Assembly (NCBI RefSeq): GCF_013363975.1
Contig: NZ_JABWGN010000004.1
Location: forward strand, 434,001 to 498,000
Length of the DNA stretch: 64,000 nucleotides
Direction of reading: 5' to 3'
From: Nonomuraea montanisoli
GTDB taxonomy: Bacteria > Actinomycetota > Actinomycetes > Streptosporangiales > Streptosporangiaceae
Below are positions 19,596 through 29,148 of the stretch, piece after piece. Made by a program: the position numbers and the translations under genes. Position 1 is the first letter of the stretch. Each line of letters starts with the position of its first letter. Under the pieces are notes generated by a model that had not been told where the DNA came from, searched no databases, and worked only from the letters and a program-made list of their open reading frames with translations.

Positions 19596-21227
19596 ATGAG
19601 ATTTCTCGGCATCAACGCGATCTTTCACGACCCCGCCGCGGCGATCGTCGCCGACGGGCGCATCGTCGCCGCCGCGGAGGAGGAACGGTTCAGCCGCCGC
19701 AAGCACGGCAAGCGGCCCCTCGCCTTCTCGGCCTGGGAGCTGCCGGAGCAGGCGGCGGCCTGGTGCCTGAAGGAGGCGGGACTCTCCCCCGAGGACATCG
19801 ACGCGGTCGCCTACTCCTACGATCCGTCCCTGGTCGTCCAGCGGCCCGAGGGCGACTGGGAGGACCTGCGCACGAAGTACGCGGTGCGCGCGCCGAACTT
19901 CCTGGCCACGGCGCTGCCCGGGCTCGACCCGGCGCAGGTGCGCTACGTCCCCCACCACGTGGCGCACGCCGCCTCGGCGGGGCTGGCCTCGCCGTTCCGC
20001 GACTGCGCGGTGCTCGTGTGCGACGGCCGCGGCGAGAACGTCTCCCACCTGGCCGGCCGCTACCGCGACGGCGAGCTGGAGGTGCTCGCCGCGCAGGAGC
20101 TGCCGCACTCGCTGGGCCTCATGTACGAGGACGTGACCCAGCACCTGGGCTTCCTGCGCTCCTGCGACGAGTACAAGGTCATGGCGCTGGCCTCCTACGG
20201 CCGGCCCCGCCACCTGGAGGCGCTGCGCGAACTGATCCACACCACCGGCGACGGCGGCTTCCGGGTCGAGCCGATCGACTGGAACTCCTACGCCAAGGCC
20301 CTGTCCAGGGACGCCGCCTGGACGGACGACCACGCCGACCTGGCGGCCAGTGTCCAGGCGCGGCTGGAGGAGGTGCTGCTGGAGCTGGTCCGGTGGCTGC
20401 ACGAGCGCACCGGGGAGCGGCGGCTCGCGCTGGCGGGCGGGGTGGCGCTCAACTGCGTCGCCAACACCCGCCTGCTGGACGAGGGACCGTTCCAGGAGGT
20501 GTGGGTGCAGCCCGCCGCGGGCGACTCGGGCACCGCGCTGGGCGGCGCCCTGCACCTGGCCCAGGCGTACGGCGAGCGGGCCGCGCCCATGGCCGGCGCC
20601 GACCTGGGGCGCGGCTTCACCGACGAGGAGCTGGGCGCCTGGCTGGACGTGGCGCGGGTGCCGTACACGCGGCCGGCCGACCTGGCCGACGCCGTGGCGG
20701 CCGAGCTGGCCGCCGACCGGATCGTGGCCTGGTTCCAGGGCCGGTCGGAGTACGGGCCGCGGGCGCTGGGCCGCCGCTCGCTGCTCGCGCACCCGGGGCA
20801 CGCCCGCAACACCGAGCGGCTGAACGACGTCAAGGGCCGCGAGCAGTTCCGGCCGATCGCGCCGATGGTGCTGGAGTCGCGGGCCCGCGACCTGTTCGGG
20901 CGGGGGCCGGTGCCCTCGCCGTACATGCTGTTCGTCCACGACGTGGACCCGGCGTGGCGGGACCGGATCCCGGCCGTGGTGCACGTGGACGGGACGGCCC
21001 GCATCCAGACGGTGTCGCCGCGGTCGGAGCCGCTGCTCGCGCGGATGCTGTCGTCGTTCGAGGCCCGTACCGGGCTGCCGGTGGTGGTCAACACGAGCCT
21101 GAACACGGCCGGGCGGCCCATGGTGGACGACCCGCGCGACGCGCTGGAGTGCTTCGGCTCCTCGCCGGTGGACGTGCTCGTCCTCGGGCCGTACCTGGTG
21201 CGGCGGCAGGAGGTGTTCGCTCCGTGA
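19596..21227 (+). CDS. O-carbamoyltransferase (NodU/CmcH/TobZ family)
   Basis: A 543-residue protein. The N-terminal Kae1-like lobe begins FLGINAIFHDPAAAIV and contains the His-rich site PHHVAHAASA plus CDGRGE; the C-terminal YrdC-unrelated lobe starts around QGRSEYGPRALGRRS, the signature of carbamoyltransferases. It uses carbamoyl phosphate and ATP, via carbamoyl-AMP, to carbamoylate a sugar hydroxyl. The ATG at 19596 is chosen for its strong ribosome site and the family's N-terminus; an upstream ATG would add 17 unlikely residues. It is the first gene of the main operon, so the locus product is probably a carbamoylated glycan or glycoside. Confidence 0.93.
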   Translation: MRFLGINAIFHDPAAAIVADGRIVAAAEEERFSRRKHGKRPLAFSAWELPEQAAAWCLKEAGLSPEDIDAVAYSYDPSLVVQRPEGDWEDLRTKYAVRAPNFLATALPGLDPAQVRYVPHHVAHAASAGLASPFRDCAVLVCDGRGENVSHLAGRYRDGELEVLAAQELPHSLGLMYEDVTQHLGFLRSCDEYKVMALASYGRPRHLEALRELIHTTGDGGFRVEPIDWNSYAKALSRDAAWTDDHADLAASVQARLEEVLLELVRWLHERTGERRLALAGGVALNCVANTRLLDEGPFQEVWVQPAAGDSGTALGGALHLAQAYGERAAPMAGADLGRGFTDEELGAWLDVARVPYTRPADLADAVAAELAADRIVAWFQGRSEYGPRALGRRSLLAHPGHARNTERLNDVKGREQFRPIAPMVLESRARDLFGRGPVPSPYMLFVHDVDPAWRDRIPAVVHVDGTARIQTVSPRSEPLLARMLSSFEARTGLPVVVNTSLNTAGRPMVDDPRDALECFGSSPVDVLVLGPYLVRRQEVFAP

Positions 21228-22351
21228 TCACGGTGGTGGTGCCCACCGTGGGACGGCCCAGCCTGCGGGCGACGCTGGCCGCCCTCGGCCCGGACGTGCC
21301 GGTGATCGTCGTGGACGACCGGCCGCCCGGGCACGACGGACCGCTGATCGTCGTGGACGACCCGGCCGGGCACGACGGGCCGCCCCTGGTGACGCCCGCG
21401 CACGTGCCCGCCGGCGTACGGGTCGTGACGTCCGGCGGGCGGGGACCCGCCGCGGCGCGCAACGCGGGCTGGCGGGCGGCCTCGACGCCGTGGGTGGCGT
21501 TCCTCGACGACGACGTGGTGCCCGGCCCCGGCTGGTACCAGGCGCTGCGCGAGGACCTGGCCGGGCTGCCGCCCGAGGCGGCGGGCAGCCAGGGCCGCAT
21601 CGAGGTGCCGCTGCCCGGCGACCGGCGGCCCACCGACGCCGAGCGGAACACCGCCGGGCTGGCCGGAGCGCTGTGGATCACCGCCGACATCGCGTACCGG
21701 CGCGAGACGCTGGAGCGGGTCGGCGGGTTCGACGAGCGCTTCCCCCGGGCCTACCGGGAGGACGCCGACCTCGCGCTGCGGCTGACCAACCGGGGGCACA
21801 CGTTGGCGCTGGGCGAGCGGGTCACGGTCCATCCCGTGCGTGACGACGGGTTCTGGGCGAGCGTGCGCTTCCAGCGGGGCAACGCCGACGACGCGCTGAT
21901 GCGGCGCCTGCACGGGCCGGGCTGGCGCGAGGCGATCGGCGGGACGCGCGGGCGGCTGCGCCGCCACGCGGCGACCACGGCGCTCGGGCTGGCCGCCGCC
22001 GGCCTCGGCCTGGCCGCCCTGCTGACCGCCGGGCGCGGGAAGGGGCGTCGGACGGCGTTCCCGCTGACCGCCGGGCGGGGAAACGGGCACCGGACGGCGT
22101 TCCCGCTGATCGCCGGGCGGGGGAAGGGGCGTCGGAGGGCGTTCCCGCTGACCGCCCGCCGCTCCCCCGTGTGGCCGGCCGCCGTCGCGGGCGCGGGGTG
22201 GGTGGCGATGACCGCCGAGTTCGCCTGGGCCCGGATCGCGCCGGGCCCGCGCACACCCGGCGAGGTGCTGCGGATGGCCGTCACCAGTGTGCTGATCCCG
22301 CCGGTCGCCGTGGCGCACCGGCTTCGGGGGGAATGGAAGGTGCGGCGATGA
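21224..22351 (+). CDS. Glycosyltransferase family 2 with membrane-associated C-terminus
   Basis: A 375-residue protein with a GT-A fold: VITVVVPTVGR start, AARNAGWRAA, the metal-binding WVAFLDDDVVPGPGW, and the acceptor-side motif YREDADLALRL (catalytic ED). Residues about 245-370 hold two hydrophobic stretches flanking a basic 14-residue repeat, suggesting membrane attachment. Residues 27-54 contain a duplicated VIVVDD...GHDGP segment. The GTG start overlaps the carbamoyltransferase stop. The sugar it transfers is unknown; GT2 enzymes invert. Confidence 0.9.
   Translation: MITVVVPTVGRPSLRATLAALGPDVPVIVVDDRPPGHDGPLIVVDDPAGHDGPPLVTPAHVPAGVRVVTSGGRGPAAARNAGWRAASTPWVAFLDDDVVPGPGWYQALREDLAGLPPEAAGSQGRIEVPLPGDRRPTDAERNTAGLAGALWITADIAYRRETLERVGGFDERFPRAYREDADLALRLTNRGHTLALGERVTVHPVRDDGFWASVRFQRGNADDALMRRLHGPGWREAIGGTRGRLRRHAATTALGLAAAGLGLAALLTAGRGKGRRTAFPLTAGRGNGHRTAFPLIAGRGKGRRRAFPLTARRSPVWPAAVAGAGWVAMTAEFAWARIAPGPRTPGEVLRMAVTSVLIPPVAVAHRLRGEWKVRR
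21303..21383. repeat. Imperfect 42/39-bp tandem duplication in the GT2 gene
   Basis: Bases 21303-21344 are repeated from 21345 with a 3-bp shortening, so the peptide IVVDDRPPGHDGPL is followed by IVVDDPAGHDGPP. The frame is kept. Confidence 0.75.
22022..22147. repeat. 42-bp minisatellite in the GT2 gene (3 units)
   Basis: Three in-frame 42-bp units (22022-22063, 22064-22105, 22106-22147) encode LTAGRGKGRRTAFP, LTAGRGNGHRTAFP and LIAGRGKGRRRAFP, followed by a partial LTARR. The Arg/Lys-rich repeat lies between two hydrophobic segments. Confidence 0.88.
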
Positions 22352-23361
22352 GCGGACGGGTGCTCGTGGCGCGGCTGGACGACGCCGGGGACGTGCTGCT
22401 GGCCGGCCCCGCCGTCCGGGCCGTGAGCGCGCGCGGGGGCGAGGTGACGCTGCTCGCGGGCCCGCGCGGGCGGGCCGCGGCCGAGCTGCTGCCCGGCGTG
22501 GACCGGGTGATCGTGTGGCGGGCGCCGTGGATCGACCACCGTCCGCCGCCTGTGTCGCGGCACGACGTGGACGACCTCATCGCTCAGGTCGGCGGGACCG
22601 ACGAGGCGGTGATCCTCACGTCGTTCCACCAGTCGGCGCTGCCGCTGGCGCTGCTCCTGCGGCTTGCCGGGGTGCGCCGCGTCTCGGCCATCAGCAACGA
22701 CTACCCCGGCTCGCTGCTCGACGTGCGGCACGTCGTGGACGAGGGGCTGGACGTGCCCGAGCCGGAGCGGATGCTGTCCGTGGCCCGCGCCGCCGGCTTC
22801 GAGCTGCCGCCGGGCGACGACGGCCGGCTCGCCGTGCGCCGGCCGCTGCCCGACGTCTCCCGTCTCGGCCTGGGGCCCGGCCCGTACGTCGTCGTGCACC
22901 CCGGCGCGTCGGCGCCCGCGCGGACCTGGCCGGCCGAGCGCAACCGCGAGGCCGTGCGCGAGCTGGCCGACGACGGCCACCGGGTCGTCGTCACCGGCAT
23001 GGAGCGCGAGCTGACGGCGTACGTCGCCGCCGGCGCGCCCGGCGCGGCCCTGGACCTCGGCGGCGCGACCACGCTGGCGCAGCTCGCGGCCGTGATCGAG
23101 GGCGCCGCCGTGCTCGTGGCCGGCAACACCGGTCCCGCCCACCTGGCGGCGGCCGTCGGCACGCCGGTCGTGAGCCTCTTCGCGCCGGTCGTCCCGGCCG
23201 GGCGGTGGGCCCCGTACCGGGTGCCCGCGGTCCTGCTGGGCGACCAGGACGCGCCGTGCCGGGACTCCCGGGCGCGGGTGTGCCCGGTGCCCGGCCATCC
23301 CTGTCTGGCGCAGGTGACCAGCGAGCAGGTGGTCAAGGCAGTGAGGGAGCTGAACCAGTGA
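22348..23361 (+). CDS. Glycosyltransferase family 9 (heptosyltransferase family)
   Basis: A 337-residue GT-B protein of the ADP-heptose:LPS heptosyltransferase family. It opens RVLVARLDDAGDVLLAGPAV and holds the two family signatures YVVVHPGASAPARTWP and VLVAGNTGPAHLAAAVGTPVVSLFAPV. It lacks a transmembrane segment, as in WaaC/WaaF. The ATGA overlap couples it to GT2. With gmhA and hldE downstream it is a good candidate for an actual heptosyltransferase in a bacterium without LPS, although the acceptor is unknown. Confidence 0.9.
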   Translation: MSGRVLVARLDDAGDVLLAGPAVRAVSARGGEVTLLAGPRGRAAAELLPGVDRVIVWRAPWIDHRPPPVSRHDVDDLIAQVGGTDEAVILTSFHQSALPLALLLRLAGVRRVSAISNDYPGSLLDVRHVVDEGLDVPEPERMLSVARAAGFELPPGDDGRLAVRRPLPDVSRLGLGPGPYVVVHPGASAPARTWPAERNREAVRELADDGHRVVVTGMERELTAYVAAGAPGAALDLGGATTLAQLAAVIEGAAVLVAGNTGPAHLAAAVGTPVVSLFAPVVPAGRWAPYRVPAVLLGDQDAPCRDSRARVCPVPGHPCLAQVTSEQVVKAVRELNQ

Positions 23362-24689
23362 GAATCGCCCTGGTCTCGGAACACGCGGATCCGCTCGCGG
23401 CCATCGGCGGGGTGGACGCCGGCGGCCAGAACGTCTACGTCGCCGCCCTGGCCACCGCCCTCGGCGAGCGGGGCCACGAGGTGGTGGTCCACACCCGGCG
23501 CTGGGACCCGTCGCAACCGGCGCGGGTGGAGATCGCGCCCGGCGTGCGGGTCGAGTACGTCGAGGCGGGCCCGGCGGCACAGGTGCCGAAGGACGAGCTT
23601 CCGCCGTACATGCCGGAGTTCACCGCGCGCCTCGCGGCGCGCTGGGAGGCGGATCCGCCGGACGTCGTCCACGCGCACTTCTGGATGAGCGGGCAGGCCG
23701 CGCTGCGGGCCGCCGGGAACGTGCCGGTGGTGCAGACGTTCCACGCGCTCGGCGCCGTCAAGCGGCGCTGGCAGGGCGCCGCCGACACCAGCCCGCCGCA
23801 CCGGGTGGACACCGAGCGGCAGATCGGCCGCAGCGCCGACGCCGTGCTCGCCACCTGCCGCGACGAGGTGAACGAGCTGCGCGCGATGGGCGTGCCCGAG
23901 CAGCGGATCGTGATCGTGCCGTGCGGCGTCGACCTCGGCCGCTTCCGGCCGGACGGCCCGAAGGGGCCGTGGCCGGGCGGCGCCGGCCCGGCCGGCACGA
24001 CCCCGGGAGCGGACGGGCCGGGCCCGACGGGATCGAACACGCCGGGATCGAACACGCCAGGATCGGACACGCCGGGATCGGACACGCCGGGATCGGACAC
24101 GCCGGGCCTGCCGGGGGCGGGCAGGGCGCGGGTGCTCAGCATCGGGCGGCTGGTCCCGCGCAAGGGCGTGGACACCCTCGTGCAGGCCATGCGGCTGCTC
24201 CCCCGCGTCGAGCTGGTGATCGCCGGCGGGCGCGTGGACGACGAGGAGGCGGTGCGGCTGCGCGAGCTGGCCGACGGGTACGGCCTGGCCGGGCGCGTGC
24301 GGATCGTCGGGAGCGTCCCGCGCGACGAGGTGCCGGCGCTGATGCGCGCGGCCGACGCGCTGGTCACCGTGCCGTGGTACGAGCCGTTCGGGATGGTGCC
24401 CGTCGAGGCCATGGCCTGCGGCGTGCCCGTGATCGCCTCGGCCGTCGGCGGCCACCTCGACACGGTCGCCGGGTGCGGCCTGCTCGTGCCGCCCCGCCGC
24501 CCGCGCGCCCTGGCCAGGGCGCTCAAGGACGTGCTGGCCGACCCGGGCCGCCGCCGCGCGATGGGCGCGGCCGGGGCACGCCGGGCCCGCCAGCGCTACG
24601 GCTGGCCGCGCGTCGCCGAGCGTACGGAGGCGGTCTACACGCAGGTCATCGACGGCCGGATGTGCCGTCTCGCGGCGCTGGGAGGGTGA
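23358..24689 (+). CDS. Glycosyltransferase family 4
   Basis: A 443-residue GT-B retaining enzyme with an N-terminal acceptor lobe (GGVDAGGQNVYVAALATALG, as in MshA and sucrose-phosphate synthase types), DVVHAHFWMSG and a C-terminal donor lobe (RVLSIGRLVPRKGVDTLVQA; YEPFGMVPVEAMACGVPVIA with the E-x7-E pair). Between lobes, around residues 200-255, is a Gly/Pro linker expanded by a pentapeptide array (GSNTP/GSDTP). GTG start overlaps the GT9 stop. A mycothiol MshA role is less likely given its place in the heptose operon, but resemblance in the N-lobe is real. Confidence 0.9.
   Translation: MRIALVSEHADPLAAIGGVDAGGQNVYVAALATALGERGHEVVVHTRRWDPSQPARVEIAPGVRVEYVEAGPAAQVPKDELPPYMPEFTARLAARWEADPPDVVHAHFWMSGQAALRAAGNVPVVQTFHALGAVKRRWQGAADTSPPHRVDTERQIGRSADAVLATCRDEVNELRAMGVPEQRIVIVPCGVDLGRFRPDGPKGPWPGGAGPAGTTPGADGPGPTGSNTPGSNTPGSDTPGSDTPGSDTPGLPGAGRARVLSIGRLVPRKGVDTLVQAMRLLPRVELVIAGGRVDDEEAVRLRELADGYGLAGRVRIVGSVPRDEVPALMRAADALVTVPWYEPFGMVPVEAMACGVPVIASAVGGHLDTVAGCGLLVPPRRPRALARALKDVLADPGRRRAMGAAGARRARQRYGWPRVAERTEAVYTQVIDGRMCRLAALGG
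24031..24105. repeat. 15-bp tandem repeat in the GT4 gene (5 units)
   Basis: Five 15-bp units starting at 24031, 24046, 24061, 24076 and 24091 (GATCGxACACGCCxG) encode S-N-T-P-G twice, then S-D-T-P-G three times, in the linker between the two GT-B lobes. Confidence 0.88.
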
Positions 24690-24692
24690 GAG

Positions 24693-25241
24693 ATGGACGC
24701 GCATCTGGAGAAGCTGTGCGTGACTCTGGCGCGCGTCGACGGTCACACGGCCGTCGTCCGCGCGTGGGGCGGCACGCTCGCCGGGCTCCTGTCCTCCGGC
24801 GGCAGGCTGCTGGCCTGCGGCAACGGCGGATCGGCGGCCGAGGCCCAGCACCTGACGGCCGAGCTGGTGGGCCGCTACCGCGCCGACCGCCCGCCGTACG
24901 CGGCGATCCCGCTGCACGCCGACACCTCGTCGCTGACGGCGATCGCGAACGACTACGGCGCCGAGGAGGCGTACGCGCGCCAGGTGCGCGCCCACGGCCG
25001 CCGGGGGGACGTGCTCGTGTGCCTGTCCACCAGCGGCGGCAGCCCGAACGTGCTGGCCGCCGCCAAGGCGGCCCGCGAGTGCGGGATGCTCGCCTGGGCG
25101 CTGACCGGGCCCGCGCCCAACCCGCTGGCCGGCATGTGCGACGAGGCCGTCACGGTGCCCGCCGAGGAGACCGCGACCGTTCAGGAGGTGCATCTCGCCC
25201 TGATCCACCTGCTCTGCGACGCGGTCGAGGAGGCGCTGTGA
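24693..25241 (+). CDS. gmhA: Sedoheptulose-7-phosphate isomerase (GmhA-like, SIS domain)
   Basis: A 182-residue SIS-domain protein. Family motifs are LACGNGGSAAEAQHLTAELV, SSLTAIANDYGAEEAYARQV, CLSTSGGSPNVL and the C-terminal TATVQEVHLALIHLLC with the catalytic Glu/His pair of GmhA. It converts sedoheptulose 7-phosphate to D-glycero-D-manno-heptose 7-phosphate, the first step to nucleotide-activated heptose. It sits 3 bp after the GT4 gene and overlaps hldE, placing the two enzymes for consecutive steps together. Confidence 0.93.
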   Translation: MDAHLEKLCVTLARVDGHTAVVRAWGGTLAGLLSSGGRLLACGNGGSAAEAQHLTAELVGRYRADRPPYAAIPLHADTSSLTAIANDYGAEEAYARQVRAHGRRGDVLVCLSTSGGSPNVLAAAKAARECGMLAWALTGPAPNPLAGMCDEAVTVPAEETATVQEVHLALIHLLCDAVEEAL

Positions 25242-26572
25242 GCGGGCCGCTCGTCGTCATCGGCGACACCCTGCTCGACGTGGACGTGGAGGGCCGCGCG
25301 GACCGGTTGTGCCCGGACGCGCCCGTCCCGGTGGTGGACGTCGACGCCGAGCAGGCCCGGCCCGGCGGCGCGGGCCTGTCCGCGCTGCTGGCCGCCCGCG
25401 ACGGCGCCGACGTGGTGCTCGTCACCGCGATCGGCGACGACCAGGACGGCCGCCGCCTGTGCGGGCTGCTGGCGGGCGAGGTGGAGCTGGTGCGGCTGCC
25501 GCTGCGCGGCGGCACCGTGCGCAAGACCCGGATCCGGGCCCGGGGGCAGACGCTGGTGCGCGTGGACTCCGGCGACGGCCGGGCCCGTCACGCCGCCCAC
25601 GACGTGGTGGCCGCGGCGCTGCGCCTGGCGGGGGCGGTGCTGGTGTCCGACTCCGGCCGCGGCGTCACCGGGGTGACGCGCGACCTGCTGCGCGGGGCAG
25701 ACGCGCCGCTGGGGTGGGACCCGCATCCCCAGGGCGAGCAGCCGGTGCCCGGCTGCGCGCTGGTGACGCCGAGCGAGGCCGAGGCCAGGCTCATGTGCGA
25801 CGGCCCGTACGAGGGGCCCGACCAGGCCGCCCGCCACCTCATGCGCGCGCTGCGGGCACGGGCCGTGGCCGTCACGCTGGGCGGGCGCGGCGCGGCGCTG
25901 GCCCGCCAGGGCTGCGCGCTGACCCAGGTGCCCGCGCCGGTGTCGGCCCCCGGGCAGGACGTGTGCGGCGCGGGCGACCGGCTGGCCGCCGCCGCCGCGC
26001 TCGCGCTGCGCGACGGCTCCGGCGTGGAGGAGGCCGTGACGATCGGCGTCGGCGAGGCCTCGCGCTTCGTCGAGCGGGGCGGCGCCGCCTCCATCCGCAT
26101 CCAGCAGCAGGAGCTCGGCGACCGGCCGCGCACCGCGCTGGAGGTGGCCGAGCTGACCCGTGCCTACGGCGGGCGGCTCATCGCCACCGGCGGCTGTTTC
26201 GACCTGCTGCACGCCGGGCACGTCAGCCTGCTGCGGCGGGCGCGGGCGCTCGGCGACGCGCTGGTGGTGTGCGTCAACTCCGACGACTCCGTCCGCCGGC
26301 TCAAGGGCCCGACCCGGCCCATCGTGGACGTGCGCGACCGGGTCGAGGTGCTGCGGGCGCTGGGCTGCGTGGACGCGGTGCTGGTGTTCGACGAGGACAC
26401 CCCGGCCGCGGCCATCGAGCGGCTCCGGCCGGACGTGTGGGTCAAGGGCGGCGACTACGAGGGCGACGTGCTGCCCGAGGCCGAGGTCCTCGACCGGCTG
26501 GGCGGCGAGGTCGTCGTCCTCAGCAGCCTTCCGGGCCGCTCCACGACCAACCTCATCAGGGAGATCCGCTGA
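25238..26572 (+). CDS. hldE: Bifunctional heptose-7-phosphate kinase / heptose-1-phosphate adenylyltransferase (HldE-like)
   Basis: A 444-residue fusion. The N-terminal PfkB-type kinase opens LVVIGDTLLDVDVEGRADRL, has the substrate motif ARPGGAGLSALLAA and the catalytic GAGD (D247). The C-terminal nucleotidyltransferase starts near residue 315 (TGGCFDLLHAGHVSLLRRAR) with HAGH at 325-328, VNSDDSVRRLKGPTRP, VKGGDYEGD and the STTNLI end. It makes heptose-1,7-bisphosphate and, after GmhB action, ADP-heptose. GTG start overlaps gmhA (GTGA). The full E. coli-like domain order and residues argue for the ADP route, rather than the GDP route (HddA/HddC). Confidence 0.94.
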   Translation: MSGPLVVIGDTLLDVDVEGRADRLCPDAPVPVVDVDAEQARPGGAGLSALLAARDGADVVLVTAIGDDQDGRRLCGLLAGEVELVRLPLRGGTVRKTRIRARGQTLVRVDSGDGRARHAAHDVVAAALRLAGAVLVSDSGRGVTGVTRDLLRGADAPLGWDPHPQGEQPVPGCALVTPSEAEARLMCDGPYEGPDQAARHLMRALRARAVAVTLGGRGAALARQGCALTQVPAPVSAPGQDVCGAGDRLAAAAALALRDGSGVEEAVTIGVGEASRFVERGGAASIRIQQQELGDRPRTALEVAELTRAYGGRLIATGGCFDLLHAGHVSLLRRARALGDALVVCVNSDDSVRRLKGPTRPIVDVRDRVEVLRALGCVDAVLVFDEDTPAAAIERLRPDVWVKGGDYEGDVLPEAEVLDRLGGEVVVLSSLPGRSTTNLIREIR

Positions 26573-26624
26573 CGACGTTCCCGCGGGTACGCGGGAGGCG
26601 CGACCACGACGACAAGGAGATCAC

Positions 26625-27299
26625 ATGAAGGTGCTCATCACCGGAGGCGCCTCCGGCCTCGGGCGGGCGACCGCCGAGGCCGTGGCCAAGGAGGGCTGGC
26701 GGCCGCTGGTCGTCGACGCGCGAGATCCCGGGCAGGACGTCGAGCACGTGGTCGCCGACCTGGCCGACCGGGCCGAGGCCGAGCGGGCCGTGCGCGAGCT
26801 GGCCGAGCGGGCCGGCGGCCTCGACGCCGTGGTGACCGCGGCCGGTGTGGACGCCTGCGGGCGCCTGGAGGACGTGCCGGCCGACGCCTGGGATCGGGTG
26901 ATCATGGTCAACCTGCTCGGCACCGCCTCGGTCGTGCGGGCGGCGCTGCCGTACCTGAAGGAGTCGCGCGGCAAGGTCGTCACCTGCGCGTCCACGCTCG
27001 GGCTGCGGCCGCTGAGCGACGCGAGCGCCTACTGCGCGTCGAAGTTCGGCGTGGTCGGCTTCACCCGGGCGCTGGCCGTCGAGCTGGCCGGGCAGGTCGG
27101 GGTGACGCTGCTGGTGCCCGGCGGCATGCGGACGGCGTTCTTCGACGGCCGGCCGGAGCAGTACAAGCCGGGCCCCGACGCCAGTCTCAACGACCCGGCC
27201 GACGTGGCGCGCACGGTCGTGTTCGCGCTCGGCCAGCCGGCCGGGTGCGAGCTCAGGGAACTGGTGGTGTGCCCCTCGACGGAGACGTCATGGCCCTAG
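26625..27299 (+). CDS. Short-chain dehydrogenase/reductase
   Basis: A 224-residue classical SDR: cofactor motif ITGGASGLGRATAEAV, the NAG-equivalent region VTAAGVDACG, catalytic Ser in VTCASTLGL and YCASKFGVVG (YxxxK). The Asp after beta-2 (VVDARD) suggests NAD(H). ATG at 26625 has AAGGAG six bases upstream, and it is separated by 52 bp from hldE, so it may have its own ribosome loading. It probably oxidises or reduces a sugar or glycoside in the pathway; the substrate is unknown. Its end overlaps the next GT9 start. Confidence 0.9.
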   Translation: MKVLITGGASGLGRATAEAVAKEGWRPLVVDARDPGQDVEHVVADLADRAEAERAVRELAERAGGLDAVVTAAGVDACGRLEDVPADAWDRVIMVNLLGTASVVRAALPYLKESRGKVVTCASTLGLRPLSDASAYCASKFGVVGFTRALAVELAGQVGVTLLVPGGMRTAFFDGRPEQYKPGPDASLNDPADVARTVVFALGQPAGCELRELVVCPSTETSWP

Positions 27300-28170
27300 A
27301 GCTTCTCGCGCTGCGCGGGCTCGGCCTGGGCGACCTGCTCACGGCCGTGCCCGCGCTGCGCGCGCTGCGGCAGGAGTTCCCGGTCCACCGGATCACGGTG
27401 GCCGCGCCGGCGCCGCTGGAGCCGCTCATGCCGCTGACCGGGGCGGTGGACGAGCTGATCGACGTGCGCGGCCCCGGGCCCGTGCCGTTCGAGCGGCCCG
27501 ATGTGGCGGTCAACCTGCACGGCAAGGGACCGCAGAGCATCGACGCGCTGCGCCGCACCGAGCCGGGGCGGCTGCTCAGCCACACGGTCGGCCCGCCCTG
27601 GCGGGACGGCGTGCACGAGGTGCGGCGCTGGTGCGACATGCTGGAGTGGTACGGGGTCAAGGCCGACCCGTCGGACCTGACGCTGGGCGTGTCCGACCGG
27701 ACCGGGCCCGTGGTCGTCCATCCGGGCGCCGCCTTCCCGGCCCGGCGCTGGCCGCCCGAGCGGTTCGCGCAGGTGGCCGCGGTCCTGGAGCGGGCCGTGG
27801 GCGAGGTCGTGGTCACCGGCGACGCCGGGGAGGCGCCGATCGCCGCGCGGGTCGCGGAGCTGGCCGGGCTGCCCGCCGGGCGGGTGCTGGCCGGCCGTAC
27901 GGACCTGGCGGGGCTGATCGACGTGGTGGGCCGGGCCCGGCTCGTGGTCTGCGGCGACACGGGCGTCGGCCATCTGGCGACCGCCTTCTGCGTGCCGTCG
28001 GTGGTGCTGTTCGGGCCGGTGCCGCCCGCGCTGTGGGGGCCGCCGCCCGGCTGGCGGCACGTCGCGCTGTGGGCCGGGCGGGCCGGCGACCCCCACGGCG
28101 GCCGGGTGGACCCCGGCCTGCTGCGGATCGATGTCTCCGAAGTCCTCGACGCCGTGATGGAGGTCACCTC

Positions 28171-28174
<4 letters not shown>
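27290..28174 (+). CDS. Glycosyltransferase family 9 (second heptosyltransferase-family enzyme)
   Basis: A 294-residue GT9 protein: [20 protein letters not shown] start, [20 protein letters not shown] and [20 protein letters not shown], the two family signatures. It is shorter than the GT9 at 22348 and differs in its N-lobe, so it is not a recent duplicate. The ATG at 27290 overlaps the SDR stop by ten bases and its stop overlaps the epimerase start (ATGA). Two GT9 enzymes suggest two heptose transfers or one heptose plus one related sugar. Confidence 0.9.
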
Positions 28175-29133
<959 letters not shown>

Positions 29134-29148
29134 GCCGGCCGTCGGGGG

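Noticed and set aside
23358..24689. MshA (mycothiol glycosyltransferase)
   Set aside because: The N-lobe resembles MshA, but its place and coupling within the heptose operon argue for a pathway-specific GT4; not excluded fully.
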